Shown: positions 48,801 to 61,900, counted from the first letter of the stretch. The stretch is DNA of 64,000 nt from Limanda limanda (GCF_963576545.1 NC_083638.1:31155400-31219399); one strand, 5' to 3'. Program-made: numbers and translations. The notes: a model not told the origin generated them from the sequence alone.

Positions 48801-51800
48801 AGAATTTATACAGTAAAAACAGTCAAAACATTGACACATTTTTACTATTTTCACTATTTTCCTTTAATCTCCAAACTCAAGATCAGATCATATGTAAAGG
48901 GTGACTTTTTCTTCTCGTTATCCAATCAAGTATTGGTTGTGGCTCCCAAATGTGGACTGAAAGCATTCAAAAGTGGAGAGTTTTCCAACAGACTATTCTT
49001 CAGCCGACTCTTCAGTATAGTTTAAGAGATGTTTTGACTACATTGTCTGCAAACAATTTCTGTTATGATTGATGTGGTACTTTATGCCTGCACTATACTG
49101 GTTTTAATGACACAGTCTGAAACTTAATTTAGTGCAGTATTTGTATTCCATGAATAACCTTTGCCAGAGAAAAAAAAGCTGTAACATTCCCTGTCCTGCT
49201 TCACATGCTTTTGAGGAGAGCAAACAGCAACAAACAAGGAAACTAGTTTTGCTGTTTGTCTGTATAAGACCCTAATGTGCCTGGTGAACTACACTGTGTC
49301 CAACTCTGCTTGGTGGGTCTGAGTGTGAACTATGCGTGAGAAGGCCATTCCTGCAAAAGACCATTTTTGGACTTATACCATGGCTCGAGGAGAAATGACA
49401 AATCACTGTCATACTTCTGTACCAAGCAGAAAGACAACTGCTGTGTCTTATCTGTTTGGAGTTATCATTCTATTAGCTTGTAGACTATTAGTGCCCCTTG
49501 CAGACATCCCCCCCCGGTGCAGAGTCATCAACCAGAGAAGCTTGACCCTGAGAACCGAACTGCACCCCCAAAGTTACATAACACCACCCAAGCTGAAGAC
49601 CACCAGCACTTTTGAAAACCTGTATAAATATTTTTTTTCCATATGCTCATAACTAGGTCATACCAATCACTGAAACATCCTTTTTAGAAGGAAAGAAGAA
49701 AAACCTGCAGAGCTGTGAGGGTCGGTCTCTTGCTCCTCTGTTTGTTTTCAGCCATCGTACAAAAGCTGAGCAGGGTTTTTCATTTGTTTTTTTCACACAT
49801 ATTCAAATAGCTTCACATTATACACAGCCATTCTTCTGTAGGGGAAGTGTTCTGTGGATGTTGAATGAAAGATTATACATCAATCCTTCAACCATCCTTC
49901 ATTGACATAGTTTTTAATGAACTAGCCCTCACTCTGCCGGGGAACCTTGTGGAACCTCTTCAAGAATATCTTGACATTTCCATTGGCATGCCCAACAGTT
50001 AATAAGAGGATTGTTCTTAATGTTCTGTAAGTATACATGTCAATCACATTTTATTTAAATAGAACATATTCACAAATGTATAGACCTGGTGGAGGAAAAT
50101 GTCAGATTTTAAATTCTTTCCTCTACATTTATGTCTGCCTGGACTCTGTTCCATTCCTGTAGTTCTTTTCTGTTTCTTTCTTCAACTCCGGCTCATGTCC
50201 AAAGGAATGCACAACATCTCTCTCTCTCAAACTTTTGCCTGGTTTGTTCAGTATAGTTTAATCTAATTCCCTCCACTCTCAGCAGGTCTGCCATAATATG
50301 TTTATTTTTTTATCCCACGGACATTCATATTTAACAAAAAGAAGTGGTTGTCGGATGGATTTGTGCTGAAAAGAAACAATCACTTCATGTTTGAGAGCTA
50401 GACCAAAAACTGCATGTTTGACTGTTCTCCCATCATTACATTTTATATGTTATATGCTACTATTTACAATTATAATAATTGTATACATTATTCAGAAAAT
50501 GTGTCTATGTACAAACAAACCTTTTGTTGTAATATTTGGAGAATTAAAATAATAACAATAAAATGAGAAGCACAAAATAAACAAGGTTAAAGATGAAATT
50601 GAATGATAGCATTATAATTATAGTATTATTTTCCCAACCTATAGATCTTATGAAAGGGTCATTAACATTTAGCCACGAATATATGACTGCCCTAGTAATT
50701 GCCTGGGATTTATGGACATATGACCTTTTTATTGAAGTAACAATGATTTCATTGGTCAATGTAAGACCTTTGGCTGGGGAATTTTCATAAAAATACAACA
50801 GGGAAAGCAGAATTCTGAAAGCTTCATGACTCAAATTAAGAGAGCAAAGAAACTCGGTAGATTTCTTTCAAATTTTTTTCGTTTGGATTGCTGTTGTCAT
50901 AACTCCCTGTGCCTTAACAACACCCATTAATTTAGCCTCCATCCATTCTTCCTGTCAGTGGTTAGGTTGAGCCCTAATCACTAGACATTTAAACAAGAGT
51001 CAAGTGACCAGAAGTGTTGGCAAAGATGGGATATCAAGGTAAAGTTTCATTTGTGAATCCTTTGAATTCTTACTGTATGTTTGCTTTCATTATTGAATTT
51101 CCCATGAAATATGGTCAGGAATGTGTTACAATTATGAACAATCCTTCTTAACTAATTAAACGCAAATCAATTGTACTGTTCTTTTTCATACTTAAAACGT
51201 CTTTCAAACACAAAGTATAGGCTGGAGAAAATGTATAAAGCTCTTGGATAATTACAGAAACAAAAGCTACCTGGAGTCAGTAGTTTGGGTTAGCTGTTCA
51301 CAAGATTAAACAGTATCGACTAAGATTTAAGATATTCATCAGTCCACAGTTAAATGGCTAAAAATGGAGTTGGTTTAGTTCTGTGACTACCAAGTGGAGG
51401 TCTGGCCAAAAATAATTCTAGTGCACATTGTAGAATGATCAGTGAGGCAAGAAAGAACCCTAATGTAATGGCTAAATGCTTAAAGGTGTCACTGGAGCTG
51501 GCTAAAATCTCGGATCACAAATTCATTATGCAAATCATGGTGAATTGTTGCATGGAACCTTGTTCCCATGGCAGAACAGCATGGCAGACATATATATCTC
51601 GGTTTGGTCAAGTGGCCAGCTCTAGGAGGAGTCCTGTTTTTTTGTAGCCTTTCTCAGATCTGAGCTCTGCAAGCAGCACCTTCGACCGCAGGGCTTGGCT
51701 CCGCTCTGATAGGCACTTTGCAGCTGTGAGACCTTGTATAGACAGGAGTGTGCCTTTCCAAATTTTTTCCAATCAGTTGAATTTACCACAGGTAGATGCT

Positions 51801-54800
51801 TATCAAGGTGTAGAAACGTGATCAAGAAATGTCTGTCTTTCTTGTCTGTCTGTATGTGGCTTGCAGATCTTGAAAACCGTTTGTCGTTTTCACACTTGGT
51901 ATGTGTAATGTTAACAACTCAAGGAAGTGCAGTGTCAAATGTTGTGTGACCCAGAGTAGAGATCATCATTGATGTCTGTTGAAAGAAGGTGAAAGAAGGG
52001 TCCAACAGGATAAAGGCTAAACTGATTGGGGAATTGGGGATCTGAATTATTGGTGAATGGAGATGACTTGTGAAAGAAAGGGTTACAGAATGGGTTTGAT
52101 GGTGATGTTGACCCAAGTGAAAGCAGGGTTACAACTCTGGAGATGCACTGGTGGAGTAAGCTCTTGAAAACATTGTAGGCAATGTATGTATGGATTTAAA
52201 CATCTTAACAAAACCTGCATTGCACAGTGATAACCGTGTGAGGCATGGGGTTTGATCTGCAGAATGTGAATTATACTTTCAATAATTTGCCTGGTAAATG
52301 GTTTTGTATTTATATAGCGCTTTTCTAGTCTTGATGACCACTCAAAGCTCTTTACAGTACAGTTTTAGACTCATCCATTCATACACACATTCATATAGTG
52401 CATCGATGAGCAGCACTTTGTTGTTCTATGAGGCGCAATTCGGGGTTCAGCATCTTGCAGCGGGACACTTTGGCATGCAGATGGGTCAGACTGGGGATCG
52501 AACTGCCGACCTTCAGGTTGGAGGATGACCACTCTAGTATTAATTATAACTTAATTAGCCAATCAACTTTTGTTTATCTGAGAAGAATAACAATGGTACT
52601 GTAAACCTGTTAGCAGTGTGTGTTTAAAGCAAGATGTGTAGTCATTAAATATTTTTTGTTTCTTCTTCACAAAAGTATCAGTTGTGTAAAGGAGTAGACT
52701 CCATCTTTCACTTGCTGCTCTTGACGACTGATCTAAGAGACTTTATAATTATGATTATTTTTGGAGTTGCCTGTTCTGTCATGTCTGCAGTATGTTGGAA
52801 TTCCTGCTTCATGAGTGGAATCTGAGACAGTGGGAAAAGCCCAAAGGAAGTTAAAGCAGTATTGAAGCCCAAGCATCTGCTTCCCTCATGTCGAAGACCT
52901 TGTCAAAAGCACCTTACCTCCACTCCCTGCACTCCTAGGCAGATACTCTTACACTGAGTGGGACGGATGACAAGGGTTTCCCCCCATTTCTTCCGAAAAA
53001 AGCCTGCAAAAGGAAATTGACCTTGTTATATAGTTTATATCCAACCATTTATAGAATTTAAATTAAAGCACAACCAAAAGCGAAATTAAATGATGAAAGA
53101 TTTGATGGTTATATACTCCACCTGTATAGTTATGGGTGCCGCCCCCTGGCCGCCCTGCAAAGCGTTGCCTAGAGGTGCCTGCCAGGGGGCGGCACCATGC
53201 ATTGCATGGCGCGAAGCCATGCAATGCGCGAAGCCATGCAATGCGCGAAGCCATGCAATCCCCGTCACTTATTATGGGTGCCGCCCCCTGGCCGGCACCC
53301 CTAGGCTCCGCCAGGGGCGGCACAATGCATTGCATGGCGCAACGCGCCATGCAATGCATACATATTACTATTCTGTATACTTCTTATTATTCTTACTTCT
53401 TCTGCCTAAAAGTTTGGGACGCTTCTCCTCCTACAAATTTTGTCGCACATTCACGAGACCCACAAATAACCCTTCGGAATTACGTCGAATCGTGTGCTAT
53501 TATTCAAATTTTTAAATCGTCCCCCGGTTCGCACAAAAATCGCGAAAACGCGACCAAAAACGATGAATGGGACTCAAGGTCTCTTTACCAAAAGAGCGAG
53601 AGTGTGAAAATGACCTGTTTTAAGCCATCTCGGGAGCACTAAAACTGCTCTCAAATCCCCAAACGGAGGTCCTCAGACATGATTTTTAGATACTTGAGGT
53701 GGTGAGAATGTCTCCTTCGCAGTGATGTCACTCTCAAATCACTCGGACATGTGCTTATATGCATGTGTGAAAATCGAGGAATGTTTTCCCGGCACAACCT
53801 CTCATCCGAACCCATGTTAAATTTGAAGATTTTTCTGGAAAGATTAAAACTGTAAAATAAAACGTAAATTGCCCTCATGACTTCATTTCTAAGCTCTCGC
53901 GAAAAAAAAAAATCTGGTTGTAGTGTGAACCCTTGTGACGCTCAAAATGTTTTCATTTTCCAGATAGGACTTATAGTTTTTGAGTAACAAGTATTTGTTT
54001 GAGGACAATGCTAGAGTGTGGAAAAAATCTCCTCTCATTGGATTCAATGTTAATTTGTGGAGGAGATTTAGGAACGATGAGCTACGTTTCTAAACTGCTA
54101 GAACGGCCTCATTTTCTGACTTTAATCAATAATATAGATATGTACTTGTTCGGCCAGACCTTGTGATTCTCACGGTGTTTTCATTTCACGGATAGGAGTT
54201 ATAGATTTTGAATGAGACTATTTTATTCGGACCTGTGCTGTTGTGGTCAAATCTGTCACTCGCTGCCTCACACAGGTGTCTCGTTAGTGAGATAAACACG
54301 CTGAGGAGGGAGGGGGGCCAAAAGGGAGACAGTGGATTCTTTATATTAACACTTCACAGGTGTTGGTAAGCATTAGTAGTGGCGTAGTGAGTAGAGCTGA
54401 GGGAAATTGAACCAGAGGAGGAGGGTTCAAGTCCCACTGTGGGCAGGACTTATAAAATTATTTTTCTTTGTCTTTCAGGGGGGAACTGTTGAACTCTTTA
54501 AATGAACAATGAGACAGTGGATTGTTTTAATCAACACTTCAAAGGTCTTAATCAACATTAGCAGCGGTGCAGTGAGGAGAGCAGAGGGACAGTGACCCAA
54601 AGGTCAAGAGGTCAAGTCCTGGTGAGGGCATCGCTTAGACATTAATTTTTCTCTGTCTTTAAATAAACAACTGTCATTGATTTTGAAAGGCAATGTGATT
54701 GGTTCTTCATCAGATTCCTGTTTAAGTGTGTATTTATTGATAGTGATAGCGCCACCCAGTGGTCAGTGTGAAAATGCAGTTTGAGCAATCAAACCCAAAA

Positions 54801-57800
54801 ACAGGCCACATGATCAGAGTCAAGGCCTGAACAGATATATGAGTGTGTATGCAGTATTAGTGATAGCGCAACCTACTGGACCAAGTCTCTCTCTCTCTTT
54901 TAAACCAGTCAGTCAGTCAGTCAGTCTCTGTGTCACTCTCTCTCTGTGTCTCTCTCTCTCTGTCTTTGTGTCTCTCTCTCTCTGTCTCTGCGTAAATTGC
55001 CCTCACGGCTTAATTTCTGAGCTCTCGCGAAAAAAAAAAAATCTGGTTGTAGTGTGAACCCTTGTGATGCTCAAAATGTTTTCATTTTCCAGATAGGACT
55101 TATAGTTTTTGAGTAACAAGTGTTTGTTTGATGTCTGCGCTAGAGTATGGGAAAATGTCTCTCCCTTTGAAATCAATGTACACGTTCGGAGGAGATTTAT
55201 GTAAGGAATCCTAGGTTTCTAAACTGCTAGAACGGCCTCATTTTCTGACTCTGAACAATAATATGGATATGTACTTGTTCGGCCAGACCTTGTGATTCTC
55301 ACGGTGTTTTCATTTCACGGATAGGAGTTATAGATTTTGATTAAGAGCATTTTGTTTGGGACGTCATCCTGAACTGCAATCTGTCACCCGCTCTCTGTCC
55401 CAGCTGCTCTAATCAGCTTGCCACACACGCAGAGGGGAGGGGCTAAGGGTGGAAAGGGTAAAAGGGAGATAGCGAGATGTTTATAGTATCTACTTCACAT
55501 ATGCTGTTTAACAACATATGTGGAGTAGTGGTTAGAACTGAGGATCAGTGAGTCAAAGGTCATGGGTTCAAATCCCACCGTAGATAGACCATTAAGTTAT
55601 TAATTTCTTTGTCTTTCAGTGGGGGGGGGGGGGGGAGTACTCTTTTAGTAAACAACTTTCAATGATTTTTTAAATACACATTCCTTTATTACTGAGAGCG
55701 CCCCCTGGTGGTCAGTTTGAAAATGCAGTTTGAGCAATCAACCCCAAAATCAGGCCACATGATCAGAGTCAAGGCCTGAACAGATCTATGAGTGTGTATT
55801 TATTGACATTGATAGCGCCCCCTACTGGTCAGTGTGAAAATGAAGTTTGAGCAATCTGTCCCAAATCGCACACACTTCATCAGATTCTTGACCTGAACAG
55901 ATATATGAGTGTGTAATTATTTATTTATAGTGGTGCAGTGGGTAGAGCAGAGTGACAGTGACCCAAAGGTCAAGAGGTCAAGTCCCGATGAGGACATTGC
56001 TTAGACATTAATTTTTCTCTGTCTTTAAATAAACAACTGTCATCGAATTTGAAAGGCAATGTGATTGGTTCTTCATCAGATTCCTGTTTAAGTGTGTATT
56101 TATTGATAGTGATAGCGCCACCCAGTGGTCAGTGTGAAAATGCAGTTTGAGCAATCAAACCCAAAAACAGGCCACATGATCAGAGTCAAGGCCTGAACAG
56201 ATATATGAGTGTGTATGCAGTATTAGTGATAGCGCCACCTACTGGACCAAGTCTCTCTCTCTCTTTTAAACCAGTCAGTCAGTCAGTCAGTCTCTGTGTC
56301 ACTCTCTCTCTGTGTCTCTCTCTCTCTGTCTTTGTGTCTCTCTCTCTCTGTCTCTGCGTAAACTGCCCTCACGGCTTAATTTCTGAGCTCTCGCGAAAAA
56401 AAAAAAAATCTGGTTGTAGTGTGAACCCTTGTGATGCTCAAAATGTTTTCATTTTCCAGATAGGACTTATAGTTTTTGAGTAACAAGCATTTGTTTGATG
56501 TCTGCGCTAGAGTGGGGGAAAATGTCTCTCCCTTTGAAATCAATGTACACGTTCGGAGGAGATTTATGTAAGGAATCCTAGGTTTCTAAACTGCTAGAAC
56601 GGCCTCATTTTCGGACTCTGAACAATAATATGGATATGTACTTGTTCGGCCAGACCTTGTGATTCTCACGGTGTTTTCATTTCACGGATAGGAATTATAG
56701 TTTTCGAATTAGAGCATTTTGTTCGGACCTGTGCTTTTGTCCTCCTGAGGTCTGAGCTCTCCCTCTGGCACGCACACACCTGGGCTAATTAGAGGATGAA
56801 AGGGAGACAGTGGATTTCTTATATAAACACCTCACAGGTGAACATCATCACTGTAGGTAGCTCAGTGAGTAAGGCCGGAGGATAGTTACCCACAGGTCAA
56901 GGGTTCAAGTCCCAGTGAGGGCAGGACTTGAACATTGTTTTTCTAGAAGGGGACTATTGAACTTTAAATATACAACCCTCAATGATTTGAAAGACAATAC
57001 GATTGGCTCTTCATCAGATTCCTGTATTAGTATGTATGAAGTGATAGGGATAGCTGGATCCACCTACTGGATCAAGTCTCTCGCTCCCTTTTAAACCTGT
57101 CTTTCTGTCTGTCTGTCTGTCTCTCTCTGATACATTTTCTCTTTCTCTCATCTTAAAGCAGCCAGTCTGTCTCTCTTCCCCCAGAAAAAAAAAATTTAGT
57201 CTCTAGGTACATTTTCTCTCCCTCTTTCTTACTGGTAAATTTTCTTGGTGCTCAGTGAGTAGGGCAGAGGTATTGAGACCCAGGGGTCAAGGGTTCAAGT
57301 CCTGGTGAGGGCAGGACTTAAACATTGTTTTTCAGAAGGGGACTATTGAACTCTTTAAATAGACAACTCTCAATGATTTGAAAGACAATATGATTGGCTC
57401 TTCATCAGGTTCCTGTATTAGTGTGTATTTATTAATAGGGATAGCGCCCCCTTAGCCTGACGTTGTCATACTCATTATTCTAGTCAGAATATGAGTCTGA
57501 GACCGCTCCATTGGGCTGTGATTATGGGGCGTGTTTCAACAGAACCAGGAAACAAAATGCCTCTTCGCTCAATTGGATAGACCTACAACCAATCAGAGCA
57601 ACGTAGTATGTGACGTATGTCAAGCGACGCGTAGTTGTTGTCAGTTGTCTGTTTCACAAGTTTATTCACTCTCTAAATAAATCAATGGAAATGCTGCTAA
57701 TGCCGCTCGTATATCCACCGGAGGCAAAGCCCCCAGGAAGCAGCTGGAGGCCAGGGCTGCTTGTGAGAGCCCCGGCCGCCGGCGGCGTGAAGAAGCCCGC

Positions 57801-58792
57801 TAGGGATCTCTCTCAGAGCCTCGCTACCGGCCCGGGACTGGCCTGCGACCGGCCCCGGGACCGGGGCTCTGAGAGAGATCCGTCCCTACCAGAAATCCAC
57901 GGAGCTGCTGATCCGCACGCTGCGTGGCAGAGCTCCGCTGTCATGGCTCTGCAGGAGCGTTTTACAATTCCTTGTTGCTCCAACATTAACAGCGTCCCAA
58001 CATGTGTCTTTTGTCTCATATGTGCTGAGACCCACTCCCCCACTCTCTTTTTATTTATATGACTGCTTGTGTGGCTGCAGCATCGGGGCCAGCTGATAAA
58101 TTAAAGTTTTTATGAATCCCCGTAGGAGGACGGCAAAAACATCTGTTCGATCTACAAATGCCTTGATCACGTTCCTCTGTTCCTCTTTCAAAATGAATGC
58201 GCTGTCGATGTCTGCTGGAACAGACTTGATGGCAGCATCGACACATCTCAACTCTGCAGGCAGCGCCTGTGGGCAGCGCTCTCTGGTGACATGGTTGATT
58301 ACGTCACTGTAGATCATCTGTCAATCATCGTATAAAGCCCGCCCTGACGATTTGATTGGTCCGATCAGCTCCTGATTGGCCATAGTTTCTCCCCAACGGA
58401 GCGACTCCAGACCGAACTTCCCGAACAACAAATGTTGTGGGCGGGGCTAAGTTCGTCTGGCACCCAGGCTAGCGCCCCCTAGATGTCAGTGTGAAATTGA
58501 AGTTTTAGCATCAACCCCAAAATTCTGTCACATGATCAGAGTCATGTCCTGATGAAGTCAAGACTATTACTGCATACACACTAATAGTGATAGTGCCACC
58601 TAGTGGTCAGTGGGAAAATTCAGTTTGAGCAATCGGTCCCAAAATCCTGTCACATGATCAGAGCCCTCACCTGAAGAGATATATGAGTAAGTATGCAGTG
58701 ATAGTGATAGCGCCACCTACTGGATCAAGTCTCTCTCTCTCTCTTTTAAACCAGCCAGACTCTCTCTCTGGCTCTCTCTCTTAAAGCAGCCA

Positions 58793-58826
<34 letters not shown>

Positions 58827-58871
58827 GGGTCTCTCGCTCTCTCGCTCTCTCGCTCTCTGAAACTGGTACAT

Positions 58872-58937
<66 letters not shown>

Positions 58938-61900
58938 ACATTTTCTCTGTCTCTCTAACTGGTACATTTTCTCTCCCTCTTTCTGACTGGTACATTTTCT
59001 CTCCCTCTTTCTAACTGGTACATTTTCTTCCCTTTCTGGGTCTGTGTCTCTTCCCCCAGAAAAAAAAAAAAAAGTCACTTTCCGACCCGGCCGCAGAAGG
59101 CACCCATTCCAAATTTCTCGGCAGGAGGAATTTGCTTCTAGTTAAACTGTTGGTACTGCATTTCACCATCTGCATGTGAACAAATCAAACCTGTGAACAG
59201 GCTGTTGGAGGCAGAAATAAATGGACACACCCAGTATATTAGATTCACACAAGCAACCTGAGCCAGCAGCACATCACATCTGCTTTAGTAATCTGGTTGC
59301 TGTGAGTTCATATAAAAGCATCAAAAGCAGTCAGATTTCTAATCTTATTGTGGAACCATGGCTTGCTTATGCTCAAAGATGATAACTGCATATTTTTGAT
59401 GCTGTTCACGATTTGGCTTCTGGTACTACTTTTTTGAAGACATATGTCCTAGACGATGTACCAATAGTAAAAACATAAACTTTTAGGTCAAGTGGATTTA
59501 ATTACCACTGAGCCGTATGACAATAACAATACATAGGTTGTCACACAGCAAGAAAATAACTAGGTCCTCTGAATCATTGGGGTTATCAGTGTAATGAAGG
59601 TTAACAGTGTCTTAATGTTGAAAGAGCAAACTTCTTCTTTTTTTTAGTGTGGTATTTCGGACATTGATTTTTGCTTTGTGATTAGCGCCAGAAAACAACA
59701 ATAATAACTTCAGGCCTGAGTAGCAGCAGGAGCAACCCAGTCATTGTATGAGGCAATAGTCTCTCACAAAGGTCTGAAAAGGCAGATTTACTGTTCCCCT
59801 GAAGTTCTGGAGTGTATGTTACAGCTCAAAGTGCTGTGTTATTTGTCTCTGTGTGACTCAAACACATCCTCTCATCTTTCTTATTACATGGTTTCTCCTC
59901 CCAACATAAGAGTAGCTCTGCTGGGAAAGCCTTTTTTTAGCTGAGGTTGGATATGTGTAACATCTGTTGGACCACTACCTGTCAGCTGAATGTTCAATCA
60001 ATCATTCAATAAAAATGTAAAGCCTGTATTCACAAATCACAACTGGTCTCATAGGGCTTAACTAGGTGCAACATGTTTTGAACTTAACCCTCAACAATAG
60101 TAAAGAAAAACTACCCTAAAATCTTTTTTTGAAACCTTAGAGAGAGTTAAATGTGAGCGATCCCTCTCCTAGGATGGACAGAAGTGCAATAGATGACACG
60201 TTTCTGTAAGCTGTCACTTCCAAGCATGATTTCTCTGTTGGGTTACTTCATTACAAAGTTTTCATATGATCGCTCTACTCCTGAGCCAAGCAATCAAGGA
60301 CACTCTATACGCCTTCGAACCCACCAACCCCGCTCTTCACCACCACCCTCCACATTGATCTCGACACCAAGCTGATATGTTGCTGAGCTAGCAGCTTGTT
60401 AGCTACCACAGGCTAACCACAACAAACGACACTGAAGAAACACTGCAGCTTGGAGAGATGCAAGGAAGAGAACGTTAATCCTACATTGGCCGACTGTCCT
60501 GCTAAAACTTGAACAAACATGAGGATCGTGTAACCTACCGTTCAGAAACATCCTGTTGTAACAAACTGTAAATATATGGCTGGTCTTCTATAGCTGCAAA
60601 TATAACAATGTGACTTTCAGCTTTGTTTACAGCCAGAGATTGTAAATCTGCCAGAATGAGACCGGTGATAGTCCTGGTCGCGTGTCACTCAAAGTGCAGT
60701 CAGCCAATCAGAGGAGGGGCTCAAGAGGCAGGCGAAAACAGTCTGTTCTGTCTGCAGCTCCAGAGAGAGGCAGTAGAGAGGACATGGAAATACACATGGA
60801 AGCAGTTTTTTGGCTTTAAACCACAGATATATCATCTAAGGGTACCAATACCTCAACCTAAATCCCAGAGAGGTGTAAAATATGGGCCATTTGAACCTGA
60901 ATGTCCTCTGATATCTTCCAATGCGGTGCATTCCGAGACCATCAGAAATGCCGCTAGCTTAGCCACTTCTGGTGGACTTTAAGGCTTAAAACACGGTGTA
61001 AATTACCTTGTTTCGAGTTGAATATGAATGTCGGGACACTTGGATGACACTACACGAGCAGTATGGAGGCATGTTATGGGTTTTTCTGTTACTTTTTTGT
61101 CTGAAAATCTGAAATCTTCAGTTTAATTGAACTGACTCAGATTCTCATAGATGAATGACTGACAAAGACTCAGCAGAGTCCCAGTGTTTCTTTTCCCTCT
61201 TGTGTAGAGTTTCTAACGTTGCTCTTCCTCTCTGTTATTGTTTTTGTAGCAGTAAAGAAAAAGGAGAAGAGATCAAAAGTAGATGAGGATGGTCGCGGGA
61301 AGAGAAACGCCATTCGCCTGCATGAAGCATACACTGTGGAGACGGTAGTGGTGGCAGACTCGGACATGGTGCAGTACCATGGTGCTGAGGCAGCGCAGAG
61401 GTTCCTGCTGACTGTCATGAACATGGTAAGAAGCCTTGATACAAATAGAGCCCTCTGACTCACCTGCCATCTGTTTTATTCGTGAAAGACAAATCAAGAG
61501 GCTAAGAACAAAAAATTGTTTTAGTATAGTTTCTCTGCTTACCTTTGATTGAGATTATATAGTTAAAAGAGGACACTGCCCTTTTAAAAAGATACACCCA
61601 TGATTTATTATCTTACAATAAGATAAAACGTTTGATCATATCCGTGAAACCACTAGTTTTAAGGTAAGTTACTTTGATCATAGAGTTCCTAAAAAGATAA
61701 ACCTGATCTGACGCAGATGATCAAACACTTAAATGGTAAATGGTCTGTATTTATATAGAGCTTTTCCAGTTTTGATGACCGCTCTTAAGTCTTCACAGTG
61801 CAGTTTTACATTCACACACAGGCAAACAGTGCATTTCTCTAACTTAACTTTTTAGCATGCAGAATAGGGAAGACTGGGATCAAACTGGTAAGAGGGTAAC

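Larger units (their letters stand above)
54377..57315 (+). repeat. Six tRNA-like modules
   Basis: Modules of about 70 nt at 54377-54448, 54561-54630, 55519-55587, 55929-55997, 56853-56925 and 57247-57315. Each has an A-box-like GTAGTGAGTAG/TAGCTCAGTGAGTAAGG start and a B-box-like GGTTCAAGTCC (or GGTCAAGTCC) near the end, at tRNA spacing. They are not clean tRNA genes: stems do not obviously close and anticodon arms are eroded. Confidence 0.6.
57453..58471. mobile_element. Non-autonomous DNA transposon carrying histone H3 and helicase fragments
   Basis: Ends TAGCCTGACG and ACCCAGGCTA give a 7-bp inverted repeat. GCGCCCCCT is present on both sides (57444-57452 and 58472-58480). Removing the element plus one copy restores the common host-repeat phrase GATAGCGCCCCCTAGATGTC, so a 9-bp target duplication is well supported. 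Inside are a histone H3-derived stretch and, on the other strand, part of a RecQ-like helicase. No intact transposase. Nine-base duplications fit Mutator-like elements, but 7-bp ends are short for those. Confidence 0.75.
53135..59142 (+). mobile_element. Large repetitive block, candidate Helitron-like element
   Basis: About 6 kb of dispersed, internally duplicated sequence with no transposase ORF. The left part has a cluster of strong hairpins (53135-53359). The middle has repeated ~100-bp GATAGCGCCMCCTRSTGGTC units, duplicated segments and tRNA-like modules. The right end has a 10-bp stem (59110-59119 with 59125-59134), three bases, CTAG (59138-59141) and then T, which is the textbook shape of a Helitron 3' terminus. 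The 5' terminus is not resolved and no Rep/helicase protein is seen, so autonomy is excluded and the class is inferred from one end only. Confidence 0.45.
44426..61249. other. adamts17 intron 3 (16.8 kb)
   Basis: Contains SINEs at 46815 and 52293, a LINE relic at 47560-48340, a GC-rich patch at 48345-48735, the large repetitive block 53135-59142 and an L2 3' fragment at 59994. Unassigned AT-rich DNA fills 44430-46800, 48740-52280 and 60200-61240. Confidence 0.6.

Noticed and set aside
53209..53259. Three 17-bp direct repeats, as a CRISPR-like array
   Set aside because: The repeats abut without spacers and lie in vertebrate intronic DNA.
54839..55057. Ser/Leu/Val-rich ORF, repeated at 56205-56483
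   Set aside because: It is the translation of CT/GT microsatellite in both copies of the 1.37-kb duplication. No homology, no exon borders.
57610..58062. 150-codon ORF containing H3-like peptides, as a histone gene
   Set aside because: The H3 parts are in different frames, with deletions and an inverted duplication. The open frame is accidental.
57453..58471. TA dinucleotide target duplication for the H3-carrying element
   Set aside because: With TA alone the empty site would keep a doubled AGCGCCCCCT. The 9-bp reading restores the normal host-repeat phrase exactly, so it is preferred.
58717..59078. Minus-strand Arg/Glu-repeat ORFs
   Set aside because: Pure product of the CT microsatellite.
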